Origin: Spirochaeta isovalerica
Lineage (GTDB): Bacteria; Spirochaetota; Spirochaetia; DSM-2461
Assembly: GCF_014207565.1 (NCBI RefSeq)
Contig: NZ_JACHGJ010000011.1
Location: forward strand, 19,957 to 83,956
Direction of reading: 5' to 3'
Length of the DNA: 64,000 nt
Shown here: piece after piece, positions 27,301 through 35,313 of the stretch
Layout: every line of letters begins with the position of its first letter
How positions within the stretch are numbered: the first letter of the stretch is position 1
Notes under the pieces: model-generated
Seen by the model: only the letters and a program-made list of their open reading frames with translations
Told to the model about the DNA's origin: nothing
Database searches by the model: none
Position numbers and translations under genes: made by a program

Positions 27301-27331
27301 AACAGGAAGCTTATGGCTTCCTGTTTTTTTA
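27301..27331 (+). terminator. Rho-independent terminator after khpB
   Basis: A perfect 10-bp stem (AACAGGAAGC, 27301-27310; GCTTCCTGTT, 27316-27325) with a 5-nt loop, followed by a T run to 27330. Confidence 0.95.
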
Positions 27332-27384
27332 TTTTCTGAATTTTTATTCCCTGAATTTTATAAATATTCACTAATCCCTTATAA

Positions 27385-27429
27385 AAAGTATACTGTCTGA
27401 ATTTTTATTAATAGAAATTCAGACAGTAT
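27385..27429 (-). terminator. Terminator of the lysC-thrC transcript
   Basis: A perfect 15-bp inverted repeat (27390-27404 with 27415-27429) with a 10-nt loop lies 26 bp past the thrC stop. On the minus strand it is followed by ACTTTTTATAAG. It could also act weakly on the plus strand. Confidence 0.85.
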
Positions 27430-27454
27430 TTTCAGAATAACAAAGCTTCAGTTG

Positions 27455-28756
27455 TTAATAAGTTGTTAATAAAAAATCCTTTAGAGATTCAGATGTGTTC
27501 TCAATGATTACTGATACTTTTTCTCTTCTCTCCAGTTTACGGAGTTCTTCGGGAAGTTCAGGTTTAACAGAGATAACTTTTTCGATAACTTCAGTGAATT
27601 TTCCCGGATGAGCCGTCGAAAGAACCATTAGGGGCTGATCTCCATTGTCCTTTTGGAATAATCGAGCTGCTTTGTATCCCACAGCTGTATGTGGACACAT
27701 TATATACTTCTCTTTTTCATAAACTTCTTTAATAGTGTCTTCTGTTGTTGTATCGTCGACTCTGTAAGCGGAAATTTTATTACGGAAATTTTCCACTTTC
27801 CCCTTAAAAAGATGAAACATTCTCTCGTAGTTGCTTGGAGCACCGACATCCATGGCATTTGAAATGGTGTGAACGGAAGCCATGGGGTTATAAAAGCCGT
27901 CTTCAAGATATTTCGGTACAACATCATTGGCATTAGTTGCTGCGACAAAACGGGAAATCGGTAACCCCCAGGACTGGGCATAAAGTCCGGCAGTCAGATT
28001 TCCGAAATTACCGCTTGGTACGGTAAAAACTGTTTCTGGGGCATGATCCTTTATTCGGGAGTAGGCCCAGACATAATAAAAAGACTGAGGGATCAATCGT
28101 CCCAGATTTATGGAATTGGCTGAAGAAAGGGTAATTTTATCAGTAATATCTTTATCGACAAAAGCATCCTTTACCATTTTCTGGCAATCATCAAAGGAAC
28201 CTTTTACTTCGAGGGCTCTGATATTTTCTCCCAGTGTTGTTAGCTGTTTTTCCTGAAGTGGACTGACCCTTCCTGAAGGATAAAGTATGACGACTTCAAT
28301 ATTGTTTTTACCGACAAAGGCCTGGGCTACTGCCGATCCTGTATCACCGGAAGTCGCTGTAAGGATAACAGCTTTTCTCTCTCTTTTTTTCAGAAGAGTA
28401 TCCATTGACTGGGCGAGAAAGGAAGCTCCGAAATCCTTGAATGCGCAACTTTTTCCATGAAAGAGTTCGAGGATGGAAATATTATTTTGCAGTTCAGTGA
28501 TTTCAGGTGAAAAAGGGAAAGCCTTTTCTGCTATGTCAAATGACTGGCTCCGGTTGAAAGTAGATCTGAGCAGACTGAAAATCATCTCTCCGGCAATTTC
28601 CGTAAAAGATGTTTCATTCCCGAATCTGCTGAAAATGACACTTAAATCAGCCTGTTCTGCCGGAATATAGAGTCCTCCGTCGGGAGCCAGTCCCTGGAAG
28701 AGGGCTGTGGAAAAATCGACCATATCGTCTGAATTTCTTGTACTGTAAAAATGCAT
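27455..28756 (-). CDS. thrC: Threonine synthase
   Basis: A PLP enzyme that converts O-phosphohomoserine to threonine. The 433 aa protein has the PLP lysine motif FKDFGAS (about 100-106), a Ser/Gly phosphate loop (TATSGDTGSA) and the family C-terminus. The ATG at 28756 (MHFYSTRNSDD) is preferred because AAGGAG is five bases upstream; an upstream extension of nine residues lacks support. It follows lysC by 19 bp, forming an aspartate-to-threonine operon. Confidence 0.95.
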   Translation of the reverse strand: MHFYSTRNSDDMVDFSTALFQGLAPDGGLYIPAEQADLSVIFSRFGNETSFTEIAGEMIFSLLRSTFNRSQSFDIAEKAFPFSPEITELQNNISILELFHGKSCAFKDFGASFLAQSMDTLLKKRERKAVILTATSGDTGSAVAQAFVGKNNIEVVILYPSGRVSPLQEKQLTTLGENIRALEVKGSFDDCQKMVKDAFVDKDITDKITLSSANSINLGRLIPQSFYYVWAYSRIKDHAPETVFTVPSGNFGNLTAGLYAQSWGLPISRFVAATNANDVVPKYLEDGFYNPMASVHTISNAMDVGAPSNYERMFHLFKGKVENFRNKISAYRVDDTTTEDTIKEVYEKEKYIMCPHTAVGYKAARLFQKDNGDQPLMVLSTAHPGKFTEVIEKVISVKPELPEELRKLERREKVSVIIENTSESLKDFLLTTY

Positions 28757-28775
28757 AAAAACTCCTTGGAAAAAT

Positions 28776-30149
28776 CTAGGCAATAAATGTTTTGTGAATG
28801 GTATTCAGAGCCGTTTCCTTGTCTCTGTTTTCTATAACCAGAGATATGTTGCGCTCTGAAGACCCCTGGGCTATGGCCAGGATGTTGACTCCGCTGTTTC
28901 CAAGTGAACTGAAAAGTTTTCCCGATATGCCGGTCATACCCTTCATGTTCTCTCCGATCACAGCAATTATTTCAAGGTTGTTTTTTACATCAATTCTATT
29001 TATTTTTTTTGTTTTGATTTCATATTCAAGTTTCTTCTCAAGATAACTGACGGCTTTTTCGACTTCCGAAGAGCGAATTACTATGCAGATACTGTGCTCT
29101 GAAGACGCCTGGGTAATCATGATAATATTGACACCAGCTTCAGCCAGGGCGCTGAAAATGGAAGAAGCTATACCGGGGATACCGAGCATACCACCCCCTT
29201 CCACATTGATAAAGGAAACACTGTCAATGGATGCTATTCCAGTAATGGCTCTCTCTCTGATAACCGGTCCTGTCCCGATTATTGTTCCTTTATTAGATGG
29301 ATTGAGAGTATTTTTGATTACGACCGGTATATTTTTTTCCACTGTGGGCATAAGAGTGTAAGGGTGAATAACTTCAGCACCGAAATATGAAAGCTCCATA
29401 GCTTCTTCTATGGTTAATCTCGGAATAGTATGGGCATTATCCACAATCCTGGGATCCGCCGTTAGAACACCGTTAACATCTGTCCATATTTCCACAATAT
29501 CAGCATTCATGGCCGCACCGATAAGAGAAGCGGTATAATCGCTGCCGTTTCGGCCGAGTGTTGTCGTTATACCCTTCTCAGATGAGGCGATAAAACCGGT
29601 AATTATATATAGTGTTTCAGGATCGGACAGTCTTTCGCGAATCCTGCTGTAGCTTCTGTCCAGAAAAACATTGCTGCTTCCGTAATGATCATCTGTCACA
29701 ATCATATCTCTGGCATCGGCCATTTCCGATTTTTGTCCGAGAGAATTGAAATAGGCCGCCGTGACAGTACAATTGAGCCGCTCACCGAAACTCATAATTA
29801 GATCTCCGGTTCTGAGCGAACACTCCTGAACCAGTTCCACACCATGAAGAATATCTTTCAGTTCTCCGATAAGTGTGTTTACCGATTCAATAACAGGCTG
29901 CTTGTCCTTCCCCTCGAAAAGCACTTCAATTGCGTTATAATGCTGATCTCTGATTGCTTGCAGGTTGTTTATGTAGTTTTTATCACCATTTTCAGCGCTG
30001 GAAGAGGCTTCGAGCAGCAGGTTGGTTATCCCTTTCATGGCAGAAAGAACGACGAAAACCCTCTCGTTTTCCGATTGAATAATTTTGACTGTATTTTTAA
30101 TTCTGTCTCCGTCGGCGAGAGAGCTCCCGCCGAATTTCTGCACCTTCAT
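28776..30149 (-). CDS. lysC: Aspartokinase
   Basis: Phosphorylates aspartate at the head of the lysine/threonine/methionine branch. The 457 aa protein has the KFGGSSLADG substrate motif (about 4-13), the GFIASSEKGITTTLGRNGSDYTA segment and two C-terminal ACT domains (roughly 310-380 and 385-457) for allosteric control. The catalytic part is of the ThrA/MetL type, but the homoserine dehydrogenase domain of those fusions is absent and no separate hom gene is in the window. The operon with thrC suggests threonine feedback. GAGG precedes the ATG; no lysine riboswitch is seen upstream. Confidence 0.92.
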   Translation of the reverse strand: MKVQKFGGSSLADGDRIKNTVKIIQSENERVFVVLSAMKGITNLLLEASSSAENGDKNYINNLQAIRDQHYNAIEVLFEGKDKQPVIESVNTLIGELKDILHGVELVQECSLRTGDLIMSFGERLNCTVTAAYFNSLGQKSEMADARDMIVTDDHYGSSNVFLDRSYSRIRERLSDPETLYIITGFIASSEKGITTTLGRNGSDYTASLIGAAMNADIVEIWTDVNGVLTADPRIVDNAHTIPRLTIEEAMELSYFGAEVIHPYTLMPTVEKNIPVVIKNTLNPSNKGTIIGTGPVIRERAITGIASIDSVSFINVEGGGMLGIPGIASSIFSALAEAGVNIIMITQASSEHSICIVIRSSEVEKAVSYLEKKLEYEIKTKKINRIDVKNNLEIIAVIGENMKGMTGISGKLFSSLGNSGVNILAIAQGSSERNISLVIENRDKETALNTIHKTFIA

Positions 30150-30250
30150 GAGATTTCCTCTATTGATGTTATTTAACCCATACTATATCTTTTTCTAGTC
30201 AGATTAGAAAATATATAAATCTTGAATATATCAACAAAAAGGTGTTTTCC

Positions 30251-31534
30251 ATGCATAAATATATTATTGAGGGCGGCTTTCCCATAAAAGGGAAAATCAA
30301 GGCTAACGGCAATAAAAATGCCGCTCTTCCCTGCATCGCCGCCACTCTTTTGAGCGATGAAGATGTTATTCTGAGCAACATACCGGAGATTGAAGATGTT
30401 CTGGTTATGTTTGATATTCTCAGACATCTGGGGTCGGATGTTGAAAAAATCAGCGATCATAAATACAGAGTCAAAACCAATGATATAAAAACCAGCGAGC
30501 TCCCGGCTGAGATATGCGGAAAGGTGAGAGCCTCCATACTTTTTGCCGGTCCCATTCTGGCCAGAACAGGTAAAGTCATTCTTCCCCCACCGGGAGGCGA
30601 TGTCATAGGCCGGAGACGACTGGATACCCATTTTCTGGCGCTTTCCGAGCTTGGTGCCCGCGTTGAGATTGACGGTGTTTTCAAACTTACAGCCAACAAA
30701 CTGATCGGACAGGATATTTTTCTCGATGAGGCATCTGTTACGGCAACGGAAAACGCCATTATGGCTGCTGTATTGGCAGAAGGGGAAACCATTCTCTCCA
30801 ATTGTGCTTCGGAGCCCCATATCCAGGATCTCTGCAATATGCTCAATGCCATGGGAGCTGATATTTCCGGTATCGGATCCAACATTCTCAAAATCCAGGG
30901 AAAAGGTAAACTATCGGGAACGGAATTTAATATCGGAGCTGATTTTATGGAAGTCGGCTCTCTAATTGGTTTATGTGCCGTAACAGGCGGAGAACTTGAG
31001 ATAAACGATGCTGATCCCCATTACCTGAGAATGACCCGTCTCGGTTTTAACAAAATGGGTATTAACTGGCAGCAGGATGAAAATTCCGTATTTGTTCCTT
31101 CCAACCAGAAGATGAAAATAGTAGCCGATCTCGGAGGAAGTATCCCTCATATCGATGACGCTCCCTGGCCCGGTTTTCCACCGGATCTTCTGAGCATCAT
31201 GACGGTTGTCGCTACGCAGGTTGAGGGAACAATACTTATCCATGAGAAAATGTTCGAGTCCAGAATGTTTTTTGTGGACAAACTGATAGGAATGGGTGCG
31301 GGTATCATTCTCTGCGATCCCCATAGAGCAGTAATAACAGGCCCCAGACGGCTTCGGGGCGACAGTCTGGTATCTCCGGACGTCAGAGCAGGAATGGCTA
31401 TGGTTATAGCCGCTCTCTGCGCTCAGGGACAAAGTGAAATTCATAATGTCTATCAGATTGAAAGGGGTTATGAAGACATTGCAAACCGTTTGAATTCTCT
31501 GGGTGCACGCATTAAGCGGGTAAAAGACGAATAA
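30251..31534 (+). CDS. murA: UDP-N-acetylglucosamine 1-carboxyvinyltransferase with Asp at the catalytic Cys position
   Basis: First committed enzyme of peptidoglycan synthesis. The 427 aa protein has the two EPSP-synthase-like domains, GNKNAALP at 20-27 (Lys22) and RASILFAGPILARTGK near 93. In the loop where E. coli has Cys115 (PGGC) this protein has PGGD (Asp117). The same Cys-to-Asp change occurs in Mycobacterium, Chlamydia and Borrelia MurA and gives natural fosfomycin resistance. The ATG at 30251 has AAGGTG six bases upstream. A terminator follows 20 bp after the stop. Confidence 0.95.
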   Translation: MHKYIIEGGFPIKGKIKANGNKNAALPCIAATLLSDEDVILSNIPEIEDVLVMFDILRHLGSDVEKISDHKYRVKTNDIKTSELPAEICGKVRASILFAGPILARTGKVILPPPGGDVIGRRRLDTHFLALSELGARVEIDGVFKLTANKLIGQDIFLDEASVTATENAIMAAVLAEGETILSNCASEPHIQDLCNMLNAMGADISGIGSNILKIQGKGKLSGTEFNIGADFMEVGSLIGLCAVTGGELEINDADPHYLRMTRLGFNKMGINWQQDENSVFVPSNQKMKIVADLGGSIPHIDDAPWPGFPPDLLSIMTVVATQVEGTILIHEKMFESRMFFVDKLIGMGAGIILCDPHRAVITGPRRLRGDSLVSPDVRAGMAMVIAALCAQGQSEIHNVYQIERGYEDIANRLNSLGARIKRVKDE

Positions 31535-31554
31535 ATTCACATTTCCACAGGATC

Positions 31555-31585
31555 AGCCCGGTAAATTCGGTACCGGGCTTTTTTT
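31555..31585 (+). terminator. Rho-independent terminator of murA
   Basis: Stem AGCCCGGTA/TACCGGGCT (31555-31563, 31571-31579), 7-nt loop, then a T run to 31585. The T run flows into a perfect DnaA box. Confidence 0.92.
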
Positions 31586-31787
31586 ATCCACAATTTATTA
31601 GAGAAATTCAGAATTCATCCACAGCTTTTCCACAAGGCTTGAATTCATTATATTAGTTATAACTTATTTTTTAATTGATTATATAGAAAGGAATTATTTG
31701 TTTACGGATCTCATAAATCTCAAAATTAATCAAATTTATTAATAACTTGTTCCACTCTTTTGAAAAGTTTTTAACAAGTTATCCACA
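31584..31787. promoter_or_regulatory. Secondary DnaA-box cluster downstream of murA
   Basis: Two perfect boxes, TTATCCACA at 31584-31592 and 31779-31787, bracket two one-mismatch boxes, TCATCCACA (31615-31623) and TTTTCCACA (31626-31634), in an otherwise AT-rich gap of about 200 bp. All face the same way. There is no trio or GC spacer, so this is more likely a DnaA-binding or titration region than an origin. No gene lies in it. Confidence 0.6.
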
Positions 31788-32417
31788 AGTAAATTGTGTA
31801 TTAATCGTATAACCCTTTCCCCTGACAGTCTTTATAATGAAATTATCTTCAGAGAGGTCTTTCATCAGGAAAAATAGCTTTTTTCTCAGTGAATTGATAT
31901 GGACATCGAGAGAGCGGCTTTTATCCTCTCCCAGGCCTAATCTGTAGATAAATGTCTCCCGCCCTACAATTCTGTTTTTGTTGGAGACAAGAAGGTGAAG
32001 TATCTTATATTCCATTTCCGTTAAAGAGATTGAGTTTTCTCTGAAATGAATACCGGATAAATCGAAAAAAGCTGTCTCTCCCTTGATGCTTAGCCTGTCA
32101 TAATTGAAGATTTTTAAAGCTCTGCTATTCAATTCATCAAGCACAAAAGGCGCTTTGATAAAATCTGATGCTCCCAGAGAAAAGGCACGGCTGATGAGGG
32201 AGATCTGTCCATAAACTATAAAGGGGATAAAATCATATTCTTTGAACAAATTTCTTTTATCTGATATTTCACGGAAGGAAGCAAGAATTATATCGGAAGA
32301 TTTGTAGGGCTTTTCCGTGATTACATAAGTGAAGGGAGTGTAATTATCTTCTGATAATTCGGAGATAAGATAATCAAGTTCGCTTTCGGGATTGATTATA
32401 TTTAATATCTTCCTCAT
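31779..32417 (-). CDS. OmpR-type DNA-binding protein with a degenerate receiver domain
   Basis: A 212 aa protein with a C-terminal winged helix of the OmpR/PhoB family (about 110-208; LTEMEYKILHLLVSNKNRIV, SRSLDVHINSLRKKL, IKTVRGKGYTI). The N-terminal 100 residues follow the receiver fold but lack its key residues: the acidic pair near residue 8 is replaced (NIINPES) and the phosphoacceptor position has Ser47 (DIILASF). Control by phosphorylation is thus unlikely. No sensor kinase is adjacent. The start has no clear ribosome site. Target genes are unknown. Confidence 0.85.
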   Translation of the reverse strand: MRKILNIINPESELDYLISELSEDNYTPFTYVITEKPYKSSDIILASFREISDKRNLFKEYDFIPFIVYGQISLISRAFSLGASDFIKAPFVLDELNSRALKIFNYDRLSIKGETAFFDLSGIHFRENSISLTEMEYKILHLLVSNKNRIVGRETFIYRLGLGEDKSRSLDVHINSLRKKLFFLMKDLSEDNFIIKTVRGKGYTINTQFTCG

Positions 32418-32434
32418 TTATATGGCCCGCTTAT

Positions 32435-32464
32435 AATAAAAAAAAGGGTCTTAAAGACCCTTTT
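32435..32464 (-). terminator. Terminator of the STAS/zinc-ribbon gene
   Basis: Stem AAAAGGGTCT/AGACCCTTTT (32442-32451, 32455-32464) with a 3-nt loop, 3 bp past the stop; on the minus strand it is followed by a T-rich run. Confidence 0.85.
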
Positions 32465-32467
32465 ACA

Positions 32468-33022
32468 TCAACCCAGGAAAACCTGGCCGCTGTTATCAAT
32501 AGCAAGTATTGTTTTACATTCACTGCATCGGAATCTGCCGGCCCGGCTGGCTTTAAGTTTTTTGGAACAAATAGGACAGCGGAAAATTTTCGGAAAAACA
32601 TCGCTTTTAGGCGCCGTTCCGTCAGGTCCGAAAAATTCGACAGCTTCATCCAGACTATCCTGGATATTGAAAAACTGGGAAAAACCGAGAAGCTGAAATA
32701 CTTCGTAAACTTTAGGCTGTATCTCAAGTAGGACCAGATCACCGCCGCGGGGTTTAACAGATTTCAGAAAAGCTGTGAAAGATCCTATACCGGTACTGGA
32801 GACGTAATTCAATCCACCGCAATGGAAAATGAGCTTTGTAAAACCGGCTTCAATAGCCTTGGTTACACGCTTCTGGAAAAAGTTCGAATTGTATGTATCG
32901 ATATATCCGGTTAAATAAAGGACTAGGCATCCTTTTGTTGTCGGTATACTCTGTAGTCTTATTTTGAGGCTATCATCTTTTTCTTCGTCAAAACCCGGTA
33001 CGATATTGTTGTTGTTGCTCAT
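32468..33022 (-). CDS. STAS-domain protein with C-terminal zinc ribbon
   Basis: A 184 aa protein. The first 130 residues form a STAS domain like anti-sigma factor antagonists (VLYLTGYIDTYN; GLNYVSSTGIGSF, with a Ser at the site phosphorylated in SpoIIAA-type proteins). The last 40 residues carry CPIC and CSEC separated by 13 residues, a zinc ribbon. STAS antagonists bind anti-sigma kinases of the RsbW type; the fused zinc ribbon could bind nucleic acid or protein. No partner kinase or phosphatase is in the window. AAGGGG lies five bases before the ATG, and a strong promoter 60 bp upstream. Confidence 0.85.
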   Translation of the reverse strand: MSNNNNIVPGFDEEKDDSLKIRLQSIPTTKGCLVLYLTGYIDTYNSNFFQKRVTKAIEAGFTKLIFHCGGLNYVSSTGIGSFTAFLKSVKPRGGDLVLLEIQPKVYEVFQLLGFSQFFNIQDSLDEAVEFFGPDGTAPKSDVFPKIFRCPICSKKLKASRAGRFRCSECKTILAIDNSGQVFLG

Positions 33023-33078
33023 GCTACCCCTTCATTTTCACATATTGAAAGTGAAGTATTCAAAATGTATCAATTTCT

Positions 33079-33107
33079 ATTCTATTTATCGGCATCCTTT
33101 TTGTCAA
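33079..33107 (-). promoter_or_regulatory. Promoter of the STAS/zinc-ribbon gene
   Basis: On the minus strand a consensus TTGACA (33102-33107) and TAGAAT (33079-33084) are exactly 17 bp apart. A small TTCAC/GTGAA inverted repeat lies in the leader. Confidence 0.8.
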
Positions 33108-33146
33108 ATATTATAGATATTATTTCACTTCATATTTCAAATACAA

Positions 33147-33175
33147 TTGTAAAACTTTATTGAGCCGTTTATTAT
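33147..33175 (+). promoter_or_regulatory. Promoter of the small secreted protein gene at 33195
   Basis: TTGTAA (33147-33152) and TATTAT (33170-33175) are 17 bp apart, 20 bp before the start codon, back to back with the STAS gene promoter. Confidence 0.6.
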
Positions 33176-33194
33176 TTTTAGAGAGGTAATGCCT

Positions 33195-33677
33195 GTGAAA
33201 AGAATAATTTCATCATTTATTATATTAATTCCCTTTGCCCTTTCCTTTCTGACGGCCCAGACGACTAATGATCTATCTGATTTTCTCAATCCGGATATTT
33301 CTCTGGAAGTCCTGAGCCGTTTAAAGCCTTCAGAACTGGATGAGATCATAAATTCTGAAAAATTCATTGTTATCAACGGAACTGTTTCGTCAATCATGGA
33401 GATTGAAAGGTCCGACAACGATCTCATACTGGATCTTCATGTCGTCAACGGAAAGTGGATTGGTCTCGATAAAGTTGAAAATTACTCCTGTATCGTCAAT
33501 ATTAACGGAAAGGAGTGGGAATCACGTTTTCCCGGAAGAACGCCCAGGGTTGTCTCTGACGAAATTTTTGTACAGAACGACAGAATCCTCGTAATTGGTA
33601 AATTGAGCTCTTATGTTATGGAACAGGGCGTTCTGAAAGCTGTGATTGATGCGGACTATTTAAGAAAGATTCAGTAG
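33195..33677 (+). CDS. Small secreted protein of unknown function
   Basis: A 160 aa protein with a signal peptide (hydrophobic residues about 4-20, cleavage near LTAQ). The mature part is mostly beta, compatible with an OB-like fold (VINGTVSSIMEIERSDNDLI... ILVIGKLSSYV), but I cannot name a family. The GTG at 33195 has GAGAGG eight bases upstream; an ATG at 33189 is too close to it. It ends 7 bp inside the convergent regulator gene. Confidence 0.7.
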   Translation: MKRIISSFIILIPFALSFLTAQTTNDLSDFLNPDISLEVLSRLKPSELDEIINSEKFIVINGTVSSIMEIERSDNDLILDLHVVNGKWIGLDKVENYSCIVNINGKEWESRFPGRTPRVVSDEIFVQNDRILVIGKLSSYVMEQGVLKAVIDADYLRKIQ

Positions 33678-34792
33678 AAAACAATATGCTTCGGTTCAAT
33701 GGCTTTATTCTGCCATGAAAAATGATCGGCCCTTTCAATCACCTGTTTCAGTTCTCTGATATTGCCCGGCCAGGAGTGATCTTTTAATTTGTTCATAGCA
33801 CCGGCCGTTATTTTTCTTTCACTTTTATTTATTTTCAGAAAATGCCGCGATAGTTCACCGATATCCTCTTTTCGGGCCCTTAAGGGAGGTATATTAATAA
33901 TTAGCGTCGTAATTCTGTAAAATAAATCTTCTCTGAAGTTCCCCTTGCTGACTTCATCTCTCAAGTTGCGGTTTGACGCTGTAATAAGTTGAAAGTCAGA
34001 TTTCAACTCTTTTGTCCCTCCCACTCTGTTGAAAGTTCCGTATTCTAGAACTCTCAGCAGTTTCACTTGAGCCGTTTTGGATAATTCACTCACTTCATCG
34101 AGCATCAGGGTTGAACCGTCGGCGGTCTCGAACAGTCCGGCTCTTTCTACAGCATCGGTGAAAGCTCCTTTTCTTGTACCGAAGAGTTCCGATTCGACCA
34201 GGTTTTCCGCAAGAGAGCCGCAGTTCAGAGCAAACAGCTTTTTTTTCTGATCCGACCGGCATTTATGTATGGCTCTGGCGGCCATTTCTTTTCCCGTACC
34301 GGTTTCGCCGGTTAAATGGATATGAATGGAACTGGATCTCAATCTGATAATATCTTTTTTGAGCTTTTGAATATGGGAAGATGTTCCAACAAGCTCCGGG
34401 AGCAGTATTTCCGATTCCGAATCCGAATGATCGGGCATGTTATAGATAATCTGTTTTATGGTTTCTATGAGAATGCTTTTGTCTTTTCTTTTATTGAGAA
34501 AGGAATGGGCTCCTGTTTTCATCAGCGATACAACAAAAGGAAGTTCCGTTGTATCGGACAGAAATATCAGAGGTACGGGCAGAAGTCTTTCTATGAGCTC
34601 TGAGAGAAAATCCACGCTGTGCCCTGTGTATTCGGGGTTGATCAGAAGTATATCTGTTTCCCATTTCAGCGGCGGCAGTCGTGATTCAATATCCTGAAGG
34701 AGAAGATTGTGGAGAGTGCAGTATTCAGGGAGCCAGCAGATCAGATCATTGTAGTAATCAGGATCTCTATCAATGTAAAATAAGCGGAACAT
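33671..34792 (-). CDS. Sigma-54-type AAA+ regulator lacking a DNA-binding domain
   Basis: A 373 aa protein: a receiver-like domain (1-115) and a sigma-54 activator AAA+ domain (about 128-365) with Walker A GETGTGKE, Walker B LMLDEV and the Arg-finger region. Three oddities: the phosphoacceptor Asp is Asn52 (ILLINPE), the sigma-54 contact loop reads GAFTDA instead of GAFTGA, and the protein ends after the AAA+ lid with no Fis-type helix-turn-helix. The start at 34792 (MFRLFYIDRD) fits a receiver N-terminus and lies six bases after TATAAT, with no Shine-Dalgarno sequence, so it may be leaderless. An ATG at 34807 would overlap that box. Confidence 0.85.
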   Translation of the reverse strand: MFRLFYIDRDPDYYNDLICWLPEYCTLHNLLLQDIESRLPPLKWETDILLINPEYTGHSVDFLSELIERLLPVPLIFLSDTTELPFVVSLMKTGAHSFLNKRKDKSILIETIKQIIYNMPDHSDSESEILLPELVGTSSHIQKLKKDIIRLRSSSIHIHLTGETGTGKEMAARAIHKCRSDQKKKLFALNCGSLAENLVESELFGTRKGAFTDAVERAGLFETADGSTLMLDEVSELSKTAQVKLLRVLEYGTFNRVGGTKELKSDFQLITASNRNLRDEVSKGNFREDLFYRITTLIINIPPLRARKEDIGELSRHFLKINKSERKITAGAMNKLKDHSWPGNIRELKQVIERADHFSWQNKAIEPKHIVFY

Positions 34793-34865
34793 GGGAAGAT
34801 TATACATCAATGAGAAGAGTCGGAAAGGAAGGTAAAGGGAAAGTTATTTTTCCAATTGTCCCTAA

Positions 34866-35306
34866 TCAGATCTTCATATACTCGTAGACAGTATGCCAGT
34901 CGGTATCGCTTTTTACTGACAGGTATTTACCTGCCGGAACGGACAGAGGCGGCAGAAGTATAAAGAAACCGATTATTGAAGAAACAAATCCGGGCATGAA
35001 CAGAAGCAGAGCCGCAAGGAATGCTCCCGACAGTTTATGAAAAAGAGTTTCGGGAAAACAGCCGTCGAGACAGCTTTCGTTAATCTTGCTTATTCTATTG
35101 CTTACGCTCAGATAAGAGAAGAAAAGTCCAGCCAGAGACAGGCAGCTGATAAGAGCGAGTATGAGAAAATCTCCGAAGAGGTGAGTCAGAAAAAGTGTGA
35201 GGATGAGATCCACTATCTGAATTATAGCCGCTCCCATAAGAAAAAAAAGTATCTGAACGGCTTTAGTATCTTTAAATAAAGAAAGAATATACTGAACGCT
35301 TAGCAT
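34866..35306 (-). CDS. FxsA-like membrane protein
   Basis: A 146 aa membrane protein with three or four hydrophobic segments. The motif near the C-terminus (LSGAFLAALLLFMPGFVSSIIGFFILLPPL) matches the AGxLLxxPGFxTDxxGxxLLxPP pattern of FxsA, a cytoplasmic-membrane protein named for easing phage T7 exclusion. The normal role is unknown. The ATG at 35306 has GAGG five bases upstream; a TTG further up would overlap the next gene. It is the last gene of a minus-strand run from ctpA. Confidence 0.7.
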   Translation of the reverse strand: MLSVQYILSLFKDTKAVQILFFLMGAAIIQIVDLILTLFLTHLFGDFLILALISCLSLAGLFFSYLSVSNRISKINESCLDGCFPETLFHKLSGAFLAALLLFMPGFVSSIIGFFILLPPLSVPAGKYLSVKSDTDWHTVYEYMKI

Positions 35307-35313
35307 GAAAACC

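Noticed and set aside
29437-29445. Perfect DnaA box TTATCCACA within lysC
   Set aside because: A single box inside conserved coding sequence, without neighbours; likely chance.
30150-30250. Possible lysine riboswitch before lysC
   Set aside because: The leader is about 100 bp shared with the murA promoter and shows none of the conserved riboswitch elements.
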